A DNA stretch of 64,000 bases from Elusimicrobia bacterium RIFCSPLOWO2_02_FULL_39_32 (GCA_001800135.1 MGUU01000013.1:62001-126000); one strand, 5' to 3'; numbered from the stretch's first letter, positions 28,109 to 37,468 are shown. Notes: generated by a model from the sequence alone, not told the origin. A program made the numbers and translations.

Positions 28109-29115
28109 TGAAGGGATAAACGATATTCTTCCAATGCTTTTTCGATTTTTTCTAAAAGAGAAACTTCATACAACTTACCGGCAAGTTTTTTTCTGGCATC
28201 CTCGCCCATCTTTTGATTGGATTCAATCTCTTTTTCAGAGGAAGAGAGGATCAGTTGAATCCCATTTTTTTTCAACGTCGCTATTGAATCTCTATTTTCT
28301 AAACGACTTAAATTAGTTAGCTGCTTTAAATGCTTTTTACCTGATTCCAATAAAAGCTGCTTTAGTTCAGGCTTTAAACGATCAAAAGAACTCTTTGAAA
28401 TAAGCACCGCTCCAGAAGCATTGGCTAAAGGAGTTTCAACCATATATTTTGTGCGCGTAAACCATTGCAAAGCAATTGCGGCCATAGGAGAACAATAAAC
28501 CCCTTCAATTAAACCTGTTTGTAAAGAGGTCATTACATCCGCTATGGATAAAGGAATGGGGCTAATCCCCATGGTCTTAAAAGTAATTTCTGCAATCGGG
28601 TCCCCCTCCCACATCCAGATTTTAAGTTTTTTCAGATCATTGAGACCCTGTATGGGTTTAGAGACAAAAAAATGGACAAAACCAACCTCTGCCCAGCCAA
28701 GGAAAATATATCCTTTTTTTTCAAAAGCATTGACCCATTCCTTTTCAAATTTTCCATAAATATAATCTATCTCATTTGAATCTCTAAAAAGAAAAGGAGT
28801 ATCTAAAATTCTTACCTCTGGCGCAATTTCTCCAAGCCCCACTCCAGTAAAACCGCCTGCCTGAAGCTGACCCAACCGTATTTTTCTGACCACATCCTTT
28901 TCATCCCCAGAGACTCCTCCTGAATAAATTTTAAATTTTAACTGACCATTGCTTTTTTCCATTATTTCTTTATTCCAAGCGCGCAAAACTTTCAGCCAGG
29001 TGCTCCCCTCAGGCGCAAGCGTGGCAAATTTTATTGTGCCTTCTTCGGAAAATAAAAAGGAAGTTCCAAAATTCAGGAAAAAAATCAAGAAAAATAGTTT
29101 TTTAAAAATGTTCAT
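28105..29115 (-). CDS. TRAP transporter solute-binding protein (TatP/DctP type)
   Basis: A 336-residue periplasmic binding protein with a signal peptide (KKLFFLIFFLNFGTSFLFS, cleavage before EEG). The mature N-terminus IKFATLAPEGSTWLKVLRAW and later AGGFTGVGLGEIAPEVRILD and TPFLFRD are typical of the TatP branch that partners TatT proteins. The usual ligand arginine region (FVSKPIQGLNDLKKLKIW) is in place. It overlaps tatT by 14 bases and dctQ by four. By analogy with the Treponema pallidum Tp0957 system, a hydrophobic ligand may be carried; no substrate can be proved from sequence. Confidence 0.9.
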   Translation of the reverse strand: MNIFKKLFFLIFFLNFGTSFLFSEEGTIKFATLAPEGSTWLKVLRAWNKEIMEKSNGQLKFKIYSGGVSGDEKDVVRKIRLGQLQAGGFTGVGLGEIAPEVRILDTPFLFRDSNEIDYIYGKFEKEWVNAFEKKGYIFLGWAEVGFVHFFVSKPIQGLNDLKKLKIWMWEGDPIAEITFKTMGISPIPLSIADVMTSLQTGLIEGVYCSPMAAIALQWFTRTKYMVETPLANASGAVLISKSSFDRLKPELKQLLLESGKKHLKQLTNLSRLENRDSIATLKKNGIQLILSSSEKEIESNQKMGEDARKKLAGKLYEVSLLEKIEKALEEYRLSLH

Positions 29116-29974
29116 CTATATTTTCTAATAACTTTTCAGCTCGCTCTTTGGCTATTGTGTTTGAAAGAATTTGTTCCGGAAAACGTTCTAAAGGAAAATG
29201 GATGATCTCTTCCAATAAATTTTTATAAAGCTCTCTGTCCTGTTTAGCCACAGCATAAGTTTGAGCATAGAGGAGGGACGTCATTAAAAAATGGTGATTG
29301 GAAGCATAGAGCGCTCGATTAAAATAAAATTTTGACTGCTCTAAATTTCCTCCTAAAAGAGAGGGTCTGGACGCATAATACACGCCAAAAAATAGATCTG
29401 CTCCGCCATAAAAATAATTTGGATCTAGCTCGTTCACTCTTTCCATCATGCTTACAATCTTTGGAAGATGGGAAAGCGCTTCTGAACTGCCCAAACTTAA
29501 ATTCACAAAACCTGCCCAGGAGTAAGAGGTCCAAAAAAGAAGCGGCACATCCTTTTTCTTTAATTTCTGTAAACTTTTTTTAAAATGTGTCTGATCGGTC
29601 TGGCTAAGCAAAAGCTCACCACACTTATTTTCTAAAGCTCTTAAACCAATTTTTAGTCCGCGATCATAAAAGCCGATTGCGCGCTCTGGAGATTTCTCTT
29701 CTACAAAAAGAAAAGCATAAGCGCCAAAGCCTTGAACAGCCTGCACGATCAAAGAAAGATGATCCGGATCATTTTTAAGCAAAACTTCTAAAAATTTTAG
29801 TTGGCTGCCAATCGTCTCTTCTGCAAGCAATGGATCTGGCTCTTCATAAAAAGTTTTAGAGCCTTTATCCAAAAGCTGGGCCATAGAATTTAGAGCCACT
29901 CTTTTAAAAGAACAGCTGTTAAAAGATAAGATGAAAGAAAAGAAGAAAAATTTAAAACAATTTCCCAATCGCAT
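29102..29974 (-). CDS. TatT-type TPR lipoprotein of a TRAP transporter
   Basis: A 290-residue probable lipoprotein: the signal FKFFFFSFILSFNSCSF has a cysteine after LSFNS. The mature protein is alpha-helical with cryptic TPR repeats; SQLKFLEVLLKNDPDHLSL, AIGFYDRGLKIGLRALE and YYASRPSLLGGNLEQSKFYF are characteristic of the TatT family. TatT forms a pore-bearing trimer that binds the TatP protein. It overlaps the end of rph by 23 bases, an unusually long overlap, which suggests a stable fixed gene order. Together with tatP, dctQ and dctM it forms a complete TPR-associated TRAP (TPAT) system. Confidence 0.88.
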   Translation of the reverse strand: MRLGNCFKFFFFSFILSFNSCSFKRVALNSMAQLLDKGSKTFYEEPDPLLAEETIGSQLKFLEVLLKNDPDHLSLIVQAVQGFGAYAFLFVEEKSPERAIGFYDRGLKIGLRALENKCGELLLSQTDQTHFKKSLQKLKKKDVPLLFWTSYSWAGFVNLSLGSSEALSHLPKIVSMMERVNELDPNYFYGGADLFFGVYYASRPSLLGGNLEQSKFYFNRALYASNHHFLMTSLLYAQTYAVAKQDRELYKNLLEEIIHFPLERFPEQILSNTIAKERAEKLLENIDEHF

Positions 29975-30650
29975 TTTTTTGTTTCTCTATCACCTGCCTA
30001 ATCCCAGCTTTTGCCAGTTGAATCAGTTGATTTAATTCTTTTTCACTAAAAGGATTTTTCTCTGCTGTGCCTTGAACTTCCACGAATTTTCCTTTGCTGG
30101 TCATCACAAAATTGCAATCGCTTTCAGCCTGGCTGTCTTGAATATAATCTAAATCTAACATTGGCTTGCCATTCACAACCCCAACGCTGATCGCTCCAAT
30201 TAAATCTTTTAAAGGCCAGCTAGAAAAAGCGCCCTCTTTATAAAGTTTCTTTAAGGCAAAAGCAAGCGCAATCATCCCGCCATTAATAGAAGCGGTGCGC
30301 GTGCCTCCATCGGCGCGGATCACATCGCAATCTATAATAATCGCTCTTTCTCCTAATTTTTCTAAATCCACTACCCCTCGCAGAGCGCGTCCAATTAAGC
30401 GAGAGATTTCTTGAGACCTGCCTCCAGAAGATGCGCGGGATCTGGGGGTGCGCTTATCTCCGGCTCTGGGAAGCATGGAATATTCAGCAGTGACCCATCC
30501 AATATTTTGCTGCTCTGCATGAGGCGGCCTTTTTGTCTCAACGCTCGCCACGCACAGCACTTGAGTATTTCCCATGCTAAAAAGGCAGGAACCTTCTGCA
30601 TGGGGAGCATAATTTTTAATAATTTTAATGGGTCTTATGGAAACTTTCAT
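29952..30650 (-). CDS. rph: ribonuclease PH
   Basis: Phosphorolytic 3'-5' exoribonuclease that trims tRNA 3' ends. It has 232 residues, slightly shorter at the N-terminus than most (starts MKVSIRPIKIIKNY, missing the usual leading R-x-D-GR). Conserved parts are GWVTAEYSMLPRAGDKRTPR, the arginine-rich SSGGRSQEISRLIGRALRG with catalytic arginines, and IDCDVIRADGGTRTASINGG. A PNPase origin is excluded by its size. It lies upstream of and overlaps tatT. Confidence 0.95.
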   Translation of the reverse strand: MKVSIRPIKIIKNYAPHAEGSCLFSMGNTQVLCVASVETKRPPHAEQQNIGWVTAEYSMLPRAGDKRTPRSRASSGGRSQEISRLIGRALRGVVDLEKLGERAIIIDCDVIRADGGTRTASINGGMIALAFALKKLYKEGAFSSWPLKDLIGAISVGVVNGKPMLDLDYIQDSQAESDCNFVMTSKGKFVEVQGTAEKNPFSEKELNQLIQLAKAGIRQVIEKQKNAIGKLF

Positions 30651-30715
30651 AATTCTAAATCTTTAACGCTCTTTTAAACCTTAAATAATCTGTTCTTTTA
30701 GATTTAATTAAATTT

Positions 30716-32626
30716 TTAGGTTTTGTCCATATAAACAGTATGCCACAATTCAAACCAGAGCAATGCCCAGAGCCGATAGCTGTGATCCTTCTGGCCATTT
30801 TGGTGCTCATTAATAAACCGTTCAACCACACTCATTCTAAAATAGCCGCGCTTTCGCGCCTTGTCTGAAAGCAGAGTCTCTTTTAAAAATGGGACTAGAG
30901 GACCTTTAAACCAATGCTTTAAAGGCAGGCCAAAACCCATTTTTTTTCTTTCTAAAATTGGGTCTGGAAGAAAACCTTTTAAAGCTTTTTTTAAAATCCA
31001 TTTGCACCCGTTAAATTTTACCTTATATTTTGAAGGAATTTTAGCTGCGAATTCTATTAATTTGTGATCTAGGAATGGGGATCTGGCTTCCAAAGAATTA
31101 GCCATGGAAGCGATGTCCATTTTTACTAAAAGACAATCCGGCAAATAACCGTTCAGATCGCAAAAAAGGACTTGGTCTAAAAATTCTTCTGAATCTGAAG
31201 TTTTATAAAGAGAATCAAAATATTCATAAACATTTTTATTCTTTAACTCCGCAAGCAGGGAGGGTTCAAAAAGTTCCTCTAAACCTTCCTGATCAAAATA
31301 ACAAAAAATTTTGAAATTAAATTCATGTGGGGTGAACTCTAAGACCCGGCTTGCGCGAAAAAGTCTTCTTAATAAATGATTGTTTAAAAAAATGTTTGGC
31401 ATCCCTTGAATGAGGGTCTGGATTTTAGAACGCACTGGGCTGGGAACTACGCTAAGCAAATGAAAGATTCTATCCACCTGATATCGCAAATAACCTCCAA
31501 AATTTTCATCCCCCCCATCTCCATTTAAAGCCACAGTCACATGTTTTCTTGTTTCCTTAGCCACCATGTAAGAAGGCAGGGCAGAAGGATCCGCAAAAGG
31601 CTGATCATAATGCCAAGCTAACTTTGGCAAGAGCTCCACAGTTTGAGGTTTGACCACAAACTCATGATGATCTGTCTTAAAATGGTCTGCTACAAGCCGG
31701 GCGAATTTAAGTTCGGAAAAATCAGATTCGTCAAACCCTATGGAGAAGGTTTTAACAGGCTCACCCATTTCTTCTGCCATCATGCCCACCACAGCGCTAG
31801 AATCTATCCCGCCTGAAAGAAAAGCGCCTAAAGGCACATCTGAAATCAGCCGAATTTTTGTAGCTTCTCTTAAGTGAACTTTTAGCTCTTCGCATAGATC
31901 AGAAACTTTTTTAGCTTTTTTAGGCGCTTGCGATACCTGCCAGTACCTTTCTATCTTAATCTCCCCTTTTTCATTACAGGTGAGAGTATGGCCTGGAGGA
32001 ATACGCTCAACATCTTTAAATATGGTATGCGGTGTGGGAATAAATTGATAAGCAAAATAAAGAGGGATGGATTCCCTATTGATATTTTTTGACACTTCTG
32101 GAACTTCTAAAAGCGCCTTTAATTCAGAAGCAAAAAAAAGAGACTTTTCCCTCTTAGCATAAAAAAGAGGTTTTTTGCCAATGCGGTCTCGCGCTATAAA
32201 AATCTTTTTATTTTTAGAGTCCCAAATGGCAAAAGCGAACATTCCTCTTAAATAGCGCACGCATTGGGATCCGTACAATTCATACAGATGCAAAATAACT
32301 TCCGTATCTGAACGGGTTAAAAATTTACACCCTCTATTTTCTAAACTTTCTCGCAGCTCCAAAAAATTGTAAATTTCACCATTAAAAACAATCCAGTTGT
32401 TTTGTTCAGCAGTGCTCATGGGCTGATGTCCGCTGCTTAAATCAATAATCGCCAGACGTCTAAAGCCTAAACCTACCTGTACTTGTGCTTCCGGGTTTTT
32501 GATGCTAGAAAAATAAGCGCCCTCGTCATCCGGACCGCGATGGATCAGAGTCTGATTCATTTTTTTAAGCAACTCTCTATCTACTCTTTTCCCATCCCAA
32601 TGAAAAATTCCGCTAAAACCGCACAT
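30716..32626 (-). CDS. asnB: asparagine synthase (glutamine-hydrolysing)
   Basis: Makes asparagine from aspartate, ATP and glutamine. At 636 residues it has both domains: the N-terminal glutaminase with the catalytic Cys2 (MCGFSGIFHW), RGPDDEGAYF and FNGEIYNFLELR; and the synthetase with the pyrophosphate loop GAFLSGGIDSSAVVGMM and LNGDGGDENFGGY. Asparagine synthase-like proteins of this class can also modify surface sugars, so a glycan amidotransferase is a lesser possibility. It lies four bases after argB. Confidence 0.92.
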   Translation of the reverse strand: MCGFSGIFHWDGKRVDRELLKKMNQTLIHRGPDDEGAYFSSIKNPEAQVQVGLGFRRLAIIDLSSGHQPMSTAEQNNWIVFNGEIYNFLELRESLENRGCKFLTRSDTEVILHLYELYGSQCVRYLRGMFAFAIWDSKNKKIFIARDRIGKKPLFYAKREKSLFFASELKALLEVPEVSKNINRESIPLYFAYQFIPTPHTIFKDVERIPPGHTLTCNEKGEIKIERYWQVSQAPKKAKKVSDLCEELKVHLREATKIRLISDVPLGAFLSGGIDSSAVVGMMAEEMGEPVKTFSIGFDESDFSELKFARLVADHFKTDHHEFVVKPQTVELLPKLAWHYDQPFADPSALPSYMVAKETRKHVTVALNGDGGDENFGGYLRYQVDRIFHLLSVVPSPVRSKIQTLIQGMPNIFLNNHLLRRLFRASRVLEFTPHEFNFKIFCYFDQEGLEELFEPSLLAELKNKNVYEYFDSLYKTSDSEEFLDQVLFCDLNGYLPDCLLVKMDIASMANSLEARSPFLDHKLIEFAAKIPSKYKVKFNGCKWILKKALKGFLPDPILERKKMGFGLPLKHWFKGPLVPFLKETLLSDKARKRGYFRMSVVERFINEHQNGQKDHSYRLWALLWFELWHTVYMDKT

Positions 32627-32629
32627 AGG

Positions 32630-33430
32630 CTATTTGATTTCTAAGAAAGGTTGTTTAAAATGGTTTGAGAATTTTTTTACAATTAAAGTTCCTTTAGATT
32701 TTTTTAAAGGAAGTCTGCCTTCTAATATCCAAATCTGTTTTACTCCTTTTTTTAATGCCTCAAAAGCGGATTCGCATTTTGGGATCATTCCTCCTGTAAT
32801 TATTTTTTCTTTAATCAGTTTTTTCCCTTCATCTAGTGTAATCAAAGAAATGGTTTTTCCTTTGGAATCCAAAATACCAGGGACATCTGTAAAAAGCACA
32901 AGACGATCCGCAGCAAGTCCTTGAGCAATGCTCGCAGCCATTTCATCCGCATTGACATTCAAAGCCTTTCCCAAAGAGTCTTGAGCTACAGAGGAAAAAA
33001 CAGGAGTCAATCCCTGCAAAAGAAAAGAGCGAATTAGTTCAGATTTTATTTTATTTGGTTTTCCCACCTGTCCTAAAGCAGGAATTGCTTTAGCTTGAAC
33101 CATTTCCCTATCTCTTCCGCTTAAACCCAAAGCTCTAACCCCTAAAAGATTAAGCTGTGAGACAATATAAGGATTCACTTTACCGGATAAAACCATCTCC
33201 ACTACTTCCATCATTTTAGGATCCGTCACCCTTCTGCCATGGATAAAATGGCTTTTGATCCCTAAACGAGCGCTTAAAGCAGTAATCTCTTTTCCTCCGC
33301 CATGCACCAGCACTGAGGTTTCGGATTTTAAAAAATGAGAAAGCTCTTTTAACCAAGGCAAAAACTGTTGTTCTTCTAAAAGGCTGCCGCCTACCTTGAT
33401 CACGCTTATTTTCAATCGTTTATTTTGCAT
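32630..33430 (-). CDS. argB: acetylglutamate kinase (ArgB/LysZ family)
   Basis: A 266-residue amino-acid kinase that phosphorylates N-acetylglutamate (arginine synthesis) or, in the LysW pathway, LysW-aminoadipate. Motifs are IKVGGSLL, VLVHGGGKEITA, GRRVTD, LSGRDREM and VNADEMAASIA, and KIITGGMIPKCESAFEAL near the C-terminus. The lack of the usual N-terminal helix may mean no arginine inhibition. It sits between the nuclease gene and asnB; no other arg or lys gene is nearby, so the pathway cannot be settled. Confidence 0.88.
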   Translation of the reverse strand: MQNKRLKISVIKVGGSLLEEQQFLPWLKELSHFLKSETSVLVHGGGKEITALSARLGIKSHFIHGRRVTDPKMMEVVEMVLSGKVNPYIVSQLNLLGVRALGLSGRDREMVQAKAIPALGQVGKPNKIKSELIRSFLLQGLTPVFSSVAQDSLGKALNVNADEMAASIAQGLAADRLVLFTDVPGILDSKGKTISLITLDEGKKLIKEKIITGGMIPKCESAFEALKKGVKQIWILEGRLPLKKSKGTLIVKKFSNHFKQPFLEIK

Positions 33431-33498
33431 TCAAAAACCACCTTTGCTCCTAAAAAATATTGCTGACCAATGGATTGGCATAAACTATCCGTAACTTA

Positions 33499-34284
33499 CT
33501 ATTTTGCATTTGAAGCAATCGCCTTTGCTGTAGAATATTTGCAAGATTGTTTAAAATCACATTTATGGCATTGGGCTGTGTTTGGAGAAAACTCCTGCTT
33601 TTTAATTTTAATGGAGACATTTTTAAGTTGTTTTAAAGCCTCTTGCCTTTGAGCTTTTGTTCTTTGAGTTGGCATGAGCTTATTGTGAGCAAGAAAAAAA
33701 TAACTAAAAGTAACAGGCTCAATGTTTAAAGCGTTTTTTGCCCCAAGAGAATAAAGCGTTAGCTGAAGGTCTGAATCAATCCTGGACTGATCCCAAAGTT
33801 CAGCGTGAGTTTTATAATCAATAATTTCATAAGCGCCGTCTGGCAAACGGTCAATGCGGTCTATGATTCCCCGCAGGATATAAGGACCCACTCTATACTG
33901 AAACTCCTTTTCCACCGCAACAATTTCCGCTTTTCTTTGCAAAGAGAATTCAAAATATTCAGTCAACATTCTTTTTCCCTTTTCATAAAATTGAAAAGTT
34001 TGCTGCGGGTTTTGAAAACCTTCGTTCACCCACTCATGGTCATACGTTTCAATTAATTCTTGCAATTGAGAACCCTTGTTTTTATGATACTCTTCTAAAG
34101 CCCTATGAATGGAAAGACCTAAAGAAATATAAGGGTTAGGAGGAACTTTTTGTTTATAAACATAAATCAATTTATATTTAAAAGGGCAAAAAAGATAAGC
34201 GGAAATTTTAGAATAAGAAAGTTCTAAAAGAGGTCCTTTAATAAAAATAGTTTTTACTAAATTTTTAATCCGCTCAAAAATCAT
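33499..34284 (-). CDS. PD-(D/E)XK nuclease with Fe-S cysteine set (Cas4/AddB-like)
   Basis: A 261-residue RecB-family nuclease. The core is LRGIIDRIDRLPDG followed by YEIIDYKTHAEL, giving the catalytic Asp, Asp and Lys, then QLTLYSLGAKNAL (QxxxY motif). Four cysteines are placed as in Cas4 and AddB Fe-S nucleases: C33 (LFCPFKY) and C239, C242, C248 near the C-terminus (QCHKCDFKQSCKYS). It probably acts in DNA end processing or recombination. There is no CRISPR array or cas gene in the window, so a CRISPR role is unlikely. It overlaps rsmD by four bases (ATGA). Confidence 0.88.
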   Translation of the reverse strand: MIFERIKNLVKTIFIKGPLLELSYSKISAYLFCPFKYKLIYVYKQKVPPNPYISLGLSIHRALEEYHKNKGSQLQELIETYDHEWVNEGFQNPQQTFQFYEKGKRMLTEYFEFSLQRKAEIVAVEKEFQYRVGPYILRGIIDRIDRLPDGAYEIIDYKTHAELWDQSRIDSDLQLTLYSLGAKNALNIEPVTFSYFFLAHNKLMPTQRTKAQRQEALKQLKNVSIKIKKQEFSPNTAQCHKCDFKQSCKYSTAKAIASNAK

Positions 34285-34871
34285 TTTAGTTTAAAAAAGG
34301 AAAGAGTGGAGTCTCCATACTTTTCAGCTCTGAAAAAATTCCATTCTTCAGGCGCCTCAAACCTCTCTTTAGCATGGTGTTGGGCAACAAAGGTGCCCTG
34401 TTTTTTTAAAATTTTAGCCTGAAGTATCATTTTTAAGAGTTCCTGCACAAAATAAATTGGTTTTTTCTCCTCATCCTTATAAGGAGCTCCGGAAAAAATA
34501 AGGTCAAAATCTTCATTCAGCCAATTTAAGCCGTTTCGGATGTCTCTTGCATAAATGACCCAATCTTTTTGACTAGTGGAAAGAACAATTTTTTTAGAGT
34601 ACGTTTCTAGGGTCTGTTGAATCCTCTCTCGGCACTGAAAATGAGACTCTACAAAAACCACTCTTGCCGCGCCCCTGGAAAGCGCTTCAATCCCTACAGA
34701 ACCGCTGCCTGCAAACAGGTCTAGGAAACGGCAGCCTTGAATATGATTTGTTAAAATATCAAAAAGGGATTTTTTTATTCTGGCTAAGATGGGGCGCACC
34801 AAAATATTTTTAGGCATTGGACGAATTTCCAAACCCTTCCAGTCCCCGCTAATAATTTTTGTTCCAGACAT
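34281..34871 (-). CDS. rsmD: 16S rRNA (guanine-966-N2) methyltransferase, RsmD family
   Basis: An about 196-residue methyltransferase that modifies 16S rRNA. The SAM motif FLDLFAGSGSVGIEALSRGA and the FVESHFQC segment are well conserved. The catalytic motif IV, normally DPPY/F, reads SGAPYKD, so the first residue (Asp) and first proline are replaced. I start at the ATG at 34871, because MSGTKIISGDWKGLEIRP matches the family N-terminus; an ATG at 34895 would add eight residues. The missing Asp means activity is uncertain; see findings. Confidence 0.87.
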   Translation of the reverse strand: MSGTKIISGDWKGLEIRPMPKNILVRPILARIKKSLFDILTNHIQGCRFLDLFAGSGSVGIEALSRGAARVVFVESHFQCRERIQQTLETYSKKIVLSTSQKDWVIYARDIRNGLNWLNEDFDLIFSGAPYKDEEKKPIYFVQELLKMILQAKILKKQGTFVAQHHAKERFEAPEEWNFFRAEKYGDSTLSFFKLK

Positions 34872-35005
34872 AAAATTCTGTGTTAATTTTACCATTTCAA
34901 CCAGTAGTTTGCATTATTCTTTCATTGCAAGATCGTCAACTTTATCCTAATCTCACAGTTCCAAAAATTTTAAAGAATTCAAAAAGCTCCATATAATGAT
35001 ATAAT

Positions 35006-37462
35006 GTGTTCTCAAAAATGACAAAACAATGGATGTTGGAAAATAATTTAGATTGTTCCTTTTTTTTAAATCAAACAAGAAAGTTTGCCAGGCCCGGAAG
35101 TAAACCCTCCTATGCCCCGGATCAAAACTTTGATGCGCAACATATCTTTTTAGATCTCAGTTTAGATATTCCTAAAAAAACCCTTCGCGGCCAATGTAGC
35201 AGTACCCTAAAAGCTCTCAATGATGGTGTAAAAGAAATTGAATTTGACGCTGTCAGAATGAAAATATTTTCAGTTTTGAATGTTAGCGGACAAAAACTTA
35301 AATTTTCCTATAAAGAAGATAAACTGACTGTGACCCTGCCAAAATTAATGAATGAGAATGAAACGATCACAGTCACCATAGAATATCAGGTGACCAACCC
35401 CATTGCGGGCGTTCATTTTATTGGTCCGGACAAATTTTATCCAAAAAAAGCCGTGCAAGTTTGGACGCACGGAGAAGCGGAAGAATCCCGTTACTGGTTC
35501 CCATGTTTTGATGCTCCGCACGACAAAGCCACAACTGAAATGCGGGTGACAGTGCCTAAAGATTTTTTCGCGCTTTCTAATGGAGCCCTGATCAGCGTCA
35601 CTGAAAAAAAGGATTCTAAAACAAAAACCTTTCATTGGAAACAAGCAATCCCTCATTCCCCTTATCTCGTCACCCTTGTAGCTGGAAAGTTTTCTGAAAT
35701 AAAAACAGAATGGGAAGGGATTCCCATTCTTTATTACTGTGAGCCCGGAAAAGAAGAAGATACAAAAAGAGCTTTTGGCAAAACTCCTAAAATGATCCAA
35801 TTTTTTTCTAAAAAAATCGGCATAAAATACCCTTATGAAAAATACGCTCAAATCGCGGTAACGGACTTTGTTATGGGCGGCATGGAACACACCACTGCCA
35901 CAACCCAAACAGATAGGGTGTTAATGGATGAGCGCGCCTATCCGGAATTTACCGCGGATTGGCTGGTTGCCCATGAACTAGCGCACCAATGGTTTGGAGA
36001 TCTTCTCACCTGCAAAGAATGGTCTCATGCCTGGCTGAATGAAAGTTTTGCCACTTATTTTGAAGCTCTCTTTGTTGAACATGATTTAGGAAAAGATGAA
36101 TTTGATTATGAAATGCGGGATAAATTAAAGATCTATCTGGAGGAAGACCAAAAAATCTATAGAAGATCCATTGTCACAAATATCTATTTAAAACCTGATG
36201 ATCTTTTTGACAGGCACCTTTATGAAAAAGGTTCTTTGGTGCTGCATATGCTGCGCTCAGAACTTGGCGACAAACTTTTTTGGAAAGCTATTCATCACTA
36301 TGTGGAGACATTCCAAGGCAAAGCGGTTGAAACCAATGATCTGATCAACGCTATTCAGGACTCTACGGGAAAAAATATGAGAAAATTTTTTGACCAGTGG
36401 GTGCATGGCTCAGGCCATCCAGAATATAGCGTACACTACTGGTGGGAAAAAGAGAAAAAAACAGCTCATCTTAATGTTAGCCAAAAGGGAAATGACAAAG
36501 ATCGTCTTTTCTCCATTCCCATTGAGTTTGAATTTATTACCTCTAAAGGAAAGAAAAAAATAAAGAAAACTTTTGAAGAAAAAAGTTGCGGTTTAACTTA
36601 CCCGTTTGATCAAGAACCTCTTGACTTTCGTTTTGATCCGGAAAATAAAATCTTAAAAACTCTTAACCTCAACAAGCCTTATGCCATGTGGCTCTACCAG
36701 CTTCAAAATGATCCGAATGGGGTTGGAAGATTACAGGCAGCTAAAGAAGTGGCTAAAATAAAAAGAGCTGATGCTTTAAAAATATTAATGGAAGCTTTTA
36801 AAAAAGAAAAATTTTGGGGAACAGCCAAAGAAATTGCGCTTGCGATCGGAGCCACTGGCTTAAAAGAAGCAAAAATATTTCTAATCCAATCTTTAAAAAC
36901 TGAAAATCCTAAGGTAAGGCGAGGTGTGGTGGAAGCTTTAGGCAATTTTCCTGAACCAGACACAATAAAAAAATTAGAAGAGATTTTTAAAAAGGATAAA
37001 AGTTATTTTGTGTCTAGTGAAGCTGTAAAAGCAATCGCTAAAATCCGCAGCCTTCAAATTCAAAAAACAGTTCAAAAAGCGCTCTCTAAAGAGTCTTGGA
37101 ACGACGTCATCCGCTCCTCTGCCATTTACAGCCTTAGTGAAAAACCAACAAACCATGCGCTTGAACAGATAAAAAAATACTCTAAATACGGTTATTCTCT
37201 TTCTTCAAGGATCAGCGCTATTCAGGCTCTCAGCAAATGCGCTAAAGAATTTCCTGAAACTTTTAACGAACTGATCTCTCTTACCTCTGATCCAAACATA
37301 CGCGTAAAATATACGGCTATTTCAGCTTTAGGAAATCTAAAAAATCCAAGAGCCATCCCTGTTTTAGAAAAAATTTATAAAGATAAAAATCTGCCTTACC
37401 GAACCACATCCATTGCCCAAGAAGCTCTTCTTAAAATAGATCCAAACATCATAAAAGCTTAA
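35006..37462 (+). CDS. M1-family zinc aminopeptidase with C-terminal HEAT repeats
   Basis: An 818-residue metallopeptidase that removes N-terminal residues from peptides. The substrate-binding GGMEH motif (about 291) and the zinc site HELAHQWFGDLL (HExxH at 323-327) with the third ligand Glu346 in NESFATYFE are present. From about residue 565 to the end there are HEAT-like alpha repeats (ALKILMEAFKKEKFWGTA; EALGNFPEPDTIKKLEEIF). No signal peptide. The annotated start is GTG at 35006; the ATG at 35018 is an equally good alternative. TATAAT boxes at 34992 and 35000 lie immediately upstream. Confidence 0.93.
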   Translation: MFSKMTKQWMLENNLDCSFFLNQTRKFARPGSKPSYAPDQNFDAQHIFLDLSLDIPKKTLRGQCSSTLKALNDGVKEIEFDAVRMKIFSVLNVSGQKLKFSYKEDKLTVTLPKLMNENETITVTIEYQVTNPIAGVHFIGPDKFYPKKAVQVWTHGEAEESRYWFPCFDAPHDKATTEMRVTVPKDFFALSNGALISVTEKKDSKTKTFHWKQAIPHSPYLVTLVAGKFSEIKTEWEGIPILYYCEPGKEEDTKRAFGKTPKMIQFFSKKIGIKYPYEKYAQIAVTDFVMGGMEHTTATTQTDRVLMDERAYPEFTADWLVAHELAHQWFGDLLTCKEWSHAWLNESFATYFEALFVEHDLGKDEFDYEMRDKLKIYLEEDQKIYRRSIVTNIYLKPDDLFDRHLYEKGSLVLHMLRSELGDKLFWKAIHHYVETFQGKAVETNDLINAIQDSTGKNMRKFFDQWVHGSGHPEYSVHYWWEKEKKTAHLNVSQKGNDKDRLFSIPIEFEFITSKGKKKIKKTFEEKSCGLTYPFDQEPLDFRFDPENKILKTLNLNKPYAMWLYQLQNDPNGVGRLQAAKEVAKIKRADALKILMEAFKKEKFWGTAKEIALAIGATGLKEAKIFLIQSLKTENPKVRRGVVEALGNFPEPDTIKKLEEIFKKDKSYFVSSEAVKAIAKIRSLQIQKTVQKALSKESWNDVIRSSAIYSLSEKPTNHALEQIKKYSKYGYSLSSRISAIQALSKCAKEFPETFNELISLTSDPNIRVKYTAISALGNLKNPRAIPVLEKIYKDKNLPYRTTSIAQEALLKIDPNIIKA

Positions 37463-37468
37463 AATCCA

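Noticed and set aside
33499-34284. Cas4 as part of a CRISPR system
   Set aside because: The Cys set and nuclease motifs fit Cas4/AddB-like proteins generally, but there is no repeat array or any other cas gene in the window.
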